A stretch of DNA of 64,000 bases from Margaritispora aquatica. Taxonomy: Eukaryota; Ascomycota; Leotiomycetes; Helotiales; Discinellaceae. This document shows, piece by piece, positions 58,701 through 64,000 of the stretch. The stretch covers positions 806,001-870,000 of the forward strand of contig VJWN01000009.1 of assembly GCA_007644065.1 (NCBI GenBank), given 5' to 3'. The notes beneath the pieces were generated by a model. The model was not told the DNA's origin. It saw nothing but the letters and a program-made list of their open reading frames with translations, and made no database searches. The position numbers and the translations under genes are program-made. Numbering within the stretch: position 1 is the first letter of the stretch; each line of letters begins with the position of its first letter.

Positions 58701-61469
58701 TGCCATTGTAGGAATTTGGTTTACAACTTCCGGTGTAGTGTTAGTGGTTCTTGAGTGAGAACGAAATGATTGTGGTGGGGTTCGGATTTCTGGTGGAGTC
58801 TCGTTTTCTTCGGGGCTATCCTCAACTGTTGATGCGTAACCCGAAAATGGTCGAGGGGGTGGAGTAGGATTCGGTATTGGAACCTCCAGCTCTATATTAT
58901 TTGAGCTGATATTCTGAAAAGAATATTCAGGCTCAGTGTGAGTTACGTCTGGGCTTGGACTTCGCTCTAAATAATCCTCGATTTGTGGTGTCAAATCAAT
59001 TACTGGGGGTATTGATTCGGGCTCAGTGTGTATTGCGTCTGGACTTGGAATTCGATTGAATGGGTCTTCGATTTTTTGAGTTGATTCAGTTTCAGGGACA
59101 ACAATCACGGGCTCAATTTCAGATCGAGGAGTATGGGCCAGAGTTTGTCCGTTGGTGATTTCCGGTTGTAGAGCAGTGTTGCAAAATTGCTCTTCGATTT
59201 CTGGCTCGGGAATGATTTCCTCGTACACAGGTTGCTTTGCACCGATGATGATTTCTTCAGTGACGGGCACAGGATTTTCGATGAGAATTTCCGGTGTAGA
59301 TTCAAGATGTATTTCTTCGACGGGCAAAGACTCTTGTGGTACAGGACTAATCTCTGTCGTGTCTGGAGCAGCAATAGACTCGTCTTCGGCAGCAGACAAA
59401 CTTGGATCTGGAAGTTCAGGGGTGTGGATGACGGGCTGAATCTGATCTTCTGGGAGAGACTCTTCGTGGTCTAGAGAGAGGGTTTGCGGTTCTGGTTGAG
59501 ATAGCTCGAAGGACGAGGCAATTTCCTGCTGGAGATTTTGGTTCTCTGCAATTGGTGATGGATCCTGAGAGGGCTCTTTGATTGCGGTGCCAGTCTCTTC
59601 TTCTGCGAAGTCTTGTACTGGTTGCTGATCTTGGCCGTAGTACTCCTCACTGGGTTCCGGGGGAGTTAGTTCGAGTTCTTGCTCTTCAACAAGTTCCTTG
59701 ACAGGTTCTTCAACGAATTCTGCGGCTGGTTCTTCGACTTGGGGTTCAAAGGGGGCTCCGATGGTTTCGTTGACAACGTTCTCGTCCGGTTCTGGTGCAA
59801 GTGTTGGCGGAGTGTCCTGGTAATCAGCACTGGGTGTTTGATCGATATCAATGGCAGTTTCCGATGGCTGAGGAAGCTCTTCTGGAGTTTCAACTATTGG
59901 GTCTGGCTCGTATTGTGGGACTAATTCTTCGGCAGGGAGATGGTCTTTGAGATTGTGTTCTTGTGTTTCTTTCTCGGTAGCTTTTGCTTCTGGTATCTGA
60001 GTGTGGGAGGATTCCTCTTTGACTTCTTCAGAATGGAGGATAGAAGATTCTTCTTTCTCCACCTGCGATGGCTCTCCTGTAGGTTCCTCAGCTAGTGGAG
60101 AGTCGAAAAGATCTTCAGCAACCTTCTTCTTTTTCTTCTCTTTTTTCGACTTTTTTCCTTTCCCTTTGACCTCCTCGATTGGCAAAGAGACTTCTTCTTT
60201 CTCTTCCTGCAATGGCTCGTCCACAGGTTCCTGGACTGGCTCTGCTATAAATTCCTGGGGTGGCTGAAAGTCAAAAGTGTCTTCGACAATCTTTTTCTTC
60301 TTTTTGTCTTTCTTCGAGGGTTTTGATTTCTCTTTGATCTCCTCAGGTGGCGGGAGAGAAGATTCTTCCTCGACTTGTTGCAATGGCTCCTCTACAAGTT
60401 CCTGGGGTGGTTCTTCCACGGGTTCCTGGGGTGGCTCTTCTACAGATTCTTGTGGTGGCTCAAAGTCAAAAGTGTCTTCGACAACTTTTTTCTTCTTTTT
60501 GTCCTTTTTCGAGGGCTTTGATTTCTCTTTGATCTCCTCAGGTGGCGGGAGAGAAGATTCTTCCTCGACTTGTTGCAATGGCTCCTCTATAGGTTCCTGG
60601 GATGGTTCAGGATCAAAAGTATCTTCAAAAACCTTCTTCTTCTTCTTGTCCTTCTTCGACGGCTTCCCTTTTTCTTTGACTTCCTGAGGAGGTGGGAAGG
60701 ATTCTTCTGTCTCTTGTTGCAATGGCTCGACTATGGGTTCTTCAGCAGCCGGTTCCGGATCAAAGGTATCTTCGAAAACCTTCTTCTTTTTCTTGTCCTT
60801 CTTCGTTGGTTTCCCCTTCTCTTTGACGATTTCCTCAGGGGGCGGGAGTGTAGGTTCTTCCTCCTCTTGTTGCAATACTTCGACTATAGGTTCTTCAGCA
60901 GCCGGTTCCGGATCAAAGGTATCTTCGAAAACCTTCTTCTTTTTCTTCTCCTTCTTTGCCTTTTTTCCTTTCTCCTTGACTTCCTCAGGAGGTGGGAAAG
61001 AAGATTCTTCTGTGTCTTGTGGAACTGCCTCAGCAATTGGTTCTTCTGGTGGTTCTAAGTCAAAGGTATCGTCGACTCCCTTCTTCTTCTTATCCTTTTT
61101 CGTCTCTTTTCGTTTTGATTGCTTGCCCTTCTTGGTGATTTGAAACGACTCAGGAAAGGGCTCAGATTGTGTTGTCTCTGCGACTGTAACAGGTGTATGC
61201 CCTCCACTTCCGTCAAGTGTATGAATATCAAGATCGTCAATCGGTTCCTGCTCCTCCAAATGTGCTTGTTCAACGTTTGCTTTCTCGGGTTCGGACGAGT
61301 GAGGAGTATTAATAGTTGAATCAGGATCCGATTCAGGTGAGCCGGGACGTGTCGAATGATGAGGAAGATGTGGGGTAGGAATTACTGAGTGAGTATCGAG
61401 CGTGCCCTCGGTTGTAGGTTGGGAGGGATACTCAGTGAGTTCGACTTCCACGATAGTTTGAGAAGACAT
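55737..61469 (-). CDS. NLR-like STAND protein: Lys-rich repeats, NB-ARC, TPR
   Basis: Intronless frame of 1910 residues from the ATG at 61469. An in-frame ATG at 61532 would add a hydrophobic leader and lies upstream of a TATATA tract, so it is less likely. Order: N-terminal acidic region; seven imperfect repeats of about 50 residues (about 110-470) with core KKDKKKKKVFEDTFD; a long Pro/Glu-rich stretch to about 900; an NB-ARC-type NTPase with P-loop GVSGLGGLGKTELL (about 1012) and Walker-B-like GALLVVDSGD (about 1080); and kinesin-light-chain-type tetratricopeptide repeats (about 1340-1870) with LGxxHPxT phrases. Such proteins are fungal NLR analogues thought to act in non-self recognition. 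Here no known effector domain is seen; the charged repeats take its place. Ligand and output are unknown. Confidence 0.88.
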   Translation of the reverse strand: MSSQTIVEVELTEYPSQPTTEGTLDTHSVIPTPHLPHHSTRPGSPESDPDSTINTPHSSEPEKANVEQAHLEEQEPIDDLDIHTLDGSGGHTPVTVAETTQSEPFPESFQITKKGKQSKRKETKKDKKKKGVDDTFDLEPPEEPIAEAVPQDTEESSFPPPEEVKEKGKKAKKEKKKKKVFEDTFDPEPAAEEPIVEVLQQEEEEPTLPPPEEIVKEKGKPTKKDKKKKKVFEDTFDPEPAAEEPIVEPLQQETEESFPPPQEVKEKGKPSKKDKKKKKVFEDTFDPEPSQEPIEEPLQQVEEESSLPPPEEIKEKSKPSKKDKKKKKVVEDTFDFEPPQESVEEPPQEPVEEPPQELVEEPLQQVEEESSLPPPEEIKEKSKPSKKDKKKKKIVEDTFDFQPPQEFIAEPVQEPVDEPLQEEKEEVSLPIEEVKGKGKKSKKEKKKKKVAEDLFDSPLAEEPTGEPSQVEKEESSILHSEEVKEESSHTQIPEAKATEKETQEHNLKDHLPAEELVPQYEPDPIVETPEELPQPSETAIDIDQTPSADYQDTPPTLAPEPDENVVNETIGAPFEPQVEEPAAEFVEEPVKELVEEQELELTPPEPSEEYYGQDQQPVQDFAEEETGTAIKEPSQDPSPIAENQNLQQEIASSFELSQPEPQTLSLDHEESLPEDQIQPVIHTPELPDPSLSAAEDESIAAPDTTEISPVPQESLPVEEIHLESTPEILIENPVPVTEEIIIGAKQPVYEEIIPEPEIEEQFCNTALQPEITNGQTLAHTPRSEIEPVIVVPETESTQKIEDPFNRIPSPDAIHTEPESIPPVIDLTPQIEDYLERSPSPDVTHTEPEYSFQNISSNNIELEVPIPNPTPPPRPFSGYASTVEDSPEENETPPEIRTPPQSFRSHSRTTNTTPEVVNQIPTMAAVVQDRSLIASQLSDALALFNSFDESVKSLVTRLQSNENTLMTKPEHDGGSPPQQPSAPFKVPYSRNPNFHGRFGLLSQIFGMWRPQQRCRIGVSGLGGLGKTELLVEFVYRARLVSPNTPVFWFGPDDIRSKETATTAKAGMQLEDWLRTQHERGALLVVDSGDRSDLYETAGDRGSFINDLRNFDGTVILVSRNGRDGNLIARPHEMCEVRELELDACVNIMCDHLETYAHDASTEKEIQEVVKSLYCIPRAVIQVTKVINSTQMTVSQFYSMFSTGEAFQLRLFSRIDHYSKPDHDMSVIGRGVFDLRSFRKSKPGPSRLLYQIYYLGGKAVPFSLVETEDPLDKILLMIIVRAQFAIEEDFITETFSIHPMVYLTMRKALGSERPLSDESEMLEERKWYDQAVLAFSKHYPDANCEDRTWWKDTFTQLISGYNMHSDTLRIAIATIYHRESAYFKRKGIFSEALKMASLAKSVLPDPVPSECLVIVQDQVTMLDFLAKYREVHEMLRGLTMEVGHPGNLWKKSMMAKLEVADCANRYDTAIEIFKQVRTAGDASNADKLDLANATDDLSMALMQKGKYREAASECRKALAERSARLGGSHTDTLSSCHNLAEILHKDGKFDESHRYIQEALRGRETALGPEHPETLYSKVLKARILISKATTIAEFDEAEAVLNNAIERLGAKLSPNHPTVMTCKSEIARIMFARGKYEAAEAMNLTVLAAREQGPWLEPATHPDTMTSRNQLADVIRLKDGSKAADNLSERCLTERTVVLTNGSLTGEDFHPDQLASLHNRAVILSGLGQHLAALQKIDLALLGRKAILGERHPDYFISMTWKGEIMRAQLHRYQSERTQTLDTIENLHKQAYEGLSWMLGSEHQSSLQCATHMALAKRERGSPASSEAEGLFRQIHCAYQHNMGDFHPETLKSKGRLAEAMRAASPRHHIEAKKLWRDSCGGLTRIYGFDAHVTANAYKGYEKFLRTYPDP
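60060..61140 (-). repeat. coding tandem repeat of about 150 bp, seven copies
   Basis: Within the NLR-like gene the Lys-rich core plus EDTFD recurs near plus-strand positions 61055, 60905, 60758, 60610, 60460, 60270 and 60105. Copies 2 to 4 are nearly identical in DNA, and copies 5 and 6 share another variant with an extra Glu/Pro insertion. This points to recent unequal exchange. Confidence 0.85.
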
Positions 61470-62328
61470 TATGAAGGAAGGTACCAACGAAACCAATATA
61501 TACACTGGATATACATAACATATGAACGACACTCCATATAAACGAAGACCTCACCTCATGAGACAACAACACCCAAGTTCAATGCACGCTGAGCTTTGAC
61601 ACATTCAAATTGGATGAAAATAACCATGACTCCATGTATTTCACTTGTTGTCCTACATGAAGATCCGCTGAACTACATCGGAATATCTTCATATTGGACC
61701 TGAGTGGTCCTGAGGAGTCGGTAAACGGTCGAGTGACCTGAGCCTCATGAGCCCGAACAGCAAATATGAGGATGGAAGACATCCAATTCGTCCAAGTTGC
61801 ATGGCGTCAAGCTTGGGTTGGGATTCTGAGGAAGCAAGCAAAGGAACGGTGAGGAGGGGGGCTGGTGGCAACACGAGATATAGTCGAATCATCTTGCAAG
61901 GCACGAGATGCAGCTGCAGGTGCGATGTGCTGTGGATTTCAGGATGAATGTGATGGCAACTAAGCTGTGAGCTGTAAAGACAATAGAACACGTCGGGCAT
62001 CAAGCAGGGCGACTGTTGGCTGGTCGTCCAGTTGTCAATTGACGTTTCGTAAGCTGGCCAGGCTTGGGTTGTGGAGAGATGGAAGATGTGGCTGCGTCAG
62101 GGTGGCTGGTTCTCCCCACGTGATCTCGGGCAAAAAAAAGGAGAGGTGAGGGTGAGGCTTGATTACCTAAGGTACCTACTTTAAGTGGGTTCATCCGGCG
62201 CTAAGTACTGCCGACCGGATAACGATAGGAAAAAAAATAATGAGGAACGAACAAGTTCAATTGACAGCTTCTCCGACCAATGCGACAAACCACGAATACT
62301 ACCCCGCCACAAACGACACGTATTCATC
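61470..62328. other. divergent intergenic region, NLR-like / SDA1
   Basis: About 0.86 kb between divergently transcribed genes. A TATATA stretch at about 61497-61503 lies roughly 30 bases before the NLR-like ATG. No other gene is seen. Confidence 0.5.
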
Positions 62329-64000
62329 ATGGGCAAAAAGAGAGTTGGCGCCTTGGAGAAGGTTGACGCAGATTTGTATGTTGTTCTCGGAATTTACGGG
62401 GAAGTGCAGCTAACATTTCAGACCTAACCTCCAATACAAAATTCGACGAGATCCGAAGTAAGAACCCCTCACATACCTCCAATCAATCCAGTTACTAATT
62501 CACGCCTTGCAGATCATACAGCGAGGACTTTCTGAATCAGTATGGCCAGTACCAATCTCAGCGCGATATCTTCCTGGCATCACCAAGCACAGCCAGCTCG
62601 ACTGGCATTGTGTCTTTTCGGGACTTGATCGATTTCGTGGCGCATGTAGCAGATTGCTTTCCTGAGGATACCGCAGATTTTCCAGATGATCTGAAGACAA
62701 TCCTCACGTTACATCATGCTGAACTGGAGAGTGAATTGCGGGAGAAGATCGTTGGTAGCTTGTGCCTACTGAGGCGTAAAGAAATCATAGATTCGGCACA
62801 ACTTCTTAACATCCTCTTCCCAATTCTGGTTGCCACCCCAAGTAAAACACTCCGCACTCTTTTATACTCAAAAATCCTCTCAGATCTACGAACATCCAAT
62901 TCCAAGGCCATCAATCACCGATTAAATCGAACAATTCAAACTGCTCTTTTCAATCTCCTTACCTCTGACAGGTCATCTTCCAAAGGCATATGGGCAGTCA
63001 AAATCACAAGAGAATTATGGAAGCGCCAAATATGGACAGACTCCAAAGCTGTCGAGATCATGAAGGAGGCGAGTCTTGCGGATAACGAGAAAGTCATTGG
63101 TGGTGGTGTCAGGTTCTTCTTGGGTGGTGACAAAGAGCGAGAAGAACTTGAGGATGATAGCAGCGACGAAGAAACTGTTGATATTGGCAAATTGAAGCAT
63201 CAAATTGGTATCAACAAGAAGAGTAACAAGACCAAGAAGAACCTGGAAGCTGCCGTAAAGAAAGTACGGAGAACTGAGAAGAAGAAGAGCCAGCCACATC
63301 CTCTAAACTTCTCTGCCCTACACTTACTACACGATCCACAAGGTTTTGCGGAGACACTCTTCTCGAAACACCTGCAAAATTCCAAGTCGAAACTTAATCT
63401 TGAACAGAAGTTGATTGTGCTTCAATTGGTTTCACGTCTTGTTGGTCTGCACAAGTTAACTGTAATCTCATTGTACTCATACTTCACAAAATACCTCACA
63501 CCACGACAACCTTCAGTCACATCTTTTCTAGCATCCTTAGCACAAGCAACACACAGTCTTGTTCCACCCGATGCGCTCGAGCCATTAGTCCAGAAGATTG
63601 CAAATGAGTTCGTGTCTGAGGCATCCGCATCCGAGGTCGCTTCTGCTGGGCTTAATGCAATCCGAGAAATCTGTGTCCGACAACCACTAGCAATGAGCGA
63701 CACACTTCTACAGGACTTGGTCATGTATAGAAAGAGTAAAGACAAGGGCACCATGATGGCTGCAAAGGGCTTGCTTTCATTGTATCGCGAAGTCGGCGCC
63801 GACCTTCTCAAGAAGAGAGATCGGGGTAAGAATGCTACAATGGGTATTCGCGCAGGAACGATCAAAGAAAGGAGATTTGGAGAGCAGGAAGTTGGTGGCA
63901 TTGAGGGTTTGGAGCTGCTTGAAGAATGGAAGGCAGAGGAGCGAAAACGGAAACGTGCCGAGAAAGGATTACCAGAGCTTGGGACTGACGAAGAGGACGA
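62329..64000 (+). CDS. SDA1: SDA1 family protein, 60S ribosome biogenesis (cut by window end)
   Basis: Sda1 is a nucleolar/nuclear protein needed for maturation and export of pre-60S subunits and for actin organisation and G1 progression in yeast. Exons 62329-62375, 62422-62457 and 62513 to the window end (introns 46 and 55 nt) are in phase, and the frame is still open at base 64000, so the C-terminus is missing. The start MGKKRVGALEKVDADLPNLQ and the following QYKIRRDP, SYSEDFLNQY and ASPSTASS stretches are family hallmarks. A helical-repeat region follows (TLHHAELESELREKIVGSLC, KGIWAVKITRELWKR). An acidic patch (EELEDDSSDEE) precedes the conserved HPLNFSALHLLHDPQGFAE segment. It is divergent to the NLR-like gene. 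Confidence 0.95.

Noticed and set aside
60277..60687. Plus-strand Ser-rich open frames in the repeat region
   Set aside because: They mirror the Lys/Glu-rich repeats of the minus-strand NLR-like gene and share its period.
1..64000. tRNA or rRNA genes
   Set aside because: I scanned for T-arm consensus sequences and cloverleaf-like arms by eye and found none; a dedicated tRNA search would be needed to exclude them.

Overview
The window is nuclear DNA of a filamentous ascomycete (Pezizomycotina). The evidence is small genes split by many short introns (mostly 43-71 nt, GT...AG, often with a CTAAC/CTAAT-like branch site), and families typical of that group: Zn2Cys6 and bZIP regulators, WSC domains, GH76 mannanase of the DFG5/DCW1 type, ATG27, SDA1 and an NB-ARC/TPR STAND protein. 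Nothing looks bacterial, plasmid or organellar. A leotiomycete is possible, but that is only an impression. Gene models were built by hand from reading frames and splice sites. The modelled exon sums give whole codon numbers, but two junctions and one 5' end remain uncertain.

Layout. 1-2783: no gene seen. 2784-4886 (+): secreted acid sphingomyelinase-like phosphodiesterase. 5000-6623 (-): FAD monooxygenase of the salicylate hydroxylase type. 7496-9727 (-): Zn2Cys6 transcription factor. 10502-11582 (-) and 12817-13871 (+): ATG27 and a divergent NmrA-like protein with a His-rich insert. 15284-15832 (+): small Cys-rich protein. 19193-20995 (+): GH76 enzyme with a transmembrane anchor and a cytosolic tail. 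23353-28889 (+): a 19-exon gene for a secreted 1526-residue fusion of beta-propeller, two WSC domains and a ferroxidase-like multicopper oxidase. 30572-31825 (-) and 32751-33511 (+): a divergent pair, protealysin-like M4 metalloprotease and a PPPDE/DeSI-like putative papain-fold protein. 33512-39879: gene-poor, with an apparent transposase relic and AT-rich DNA. 39880-41629 (+): bZIP factor. 44599-46563 and 47246-49062 (+): two unrecognised proteins. 50723-51190 (+): small one-helix membrane protein. 51415-53254 (-): protein with a STAND-type N-terminal domain. 54198-54978 (-): single-pass membrane protein with an unresolved 5' exon. 55737-61469 (-): 1910-residue NB-ARC/TPR protein with seven Lys-rich repeats. 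62329 to the window end (+): SDA1.

How the genes relate. Housekeeping genes (ATG27, SDA1) are interspersed with accessory ones. The monooxygenase and Zn2Cys6 factor lie in tandem and could be an enzyme and its regulator. Several products act at the cell surface or outside: sphingomyelinase, GH76, and the propeller-WSC-oxidase fusion, whose WSC modules could tether a copper oxidase to wall glycans. The right end groups a STAND-N-domain protein, a membrane protein and an NLR-like protein on one strand, which could be a self/non-self recognition neighbourhood. The most remarkable object is the propeller-WSC-WSC-multicopper oxidase fusion, whose continuity can be followed exon by exon.
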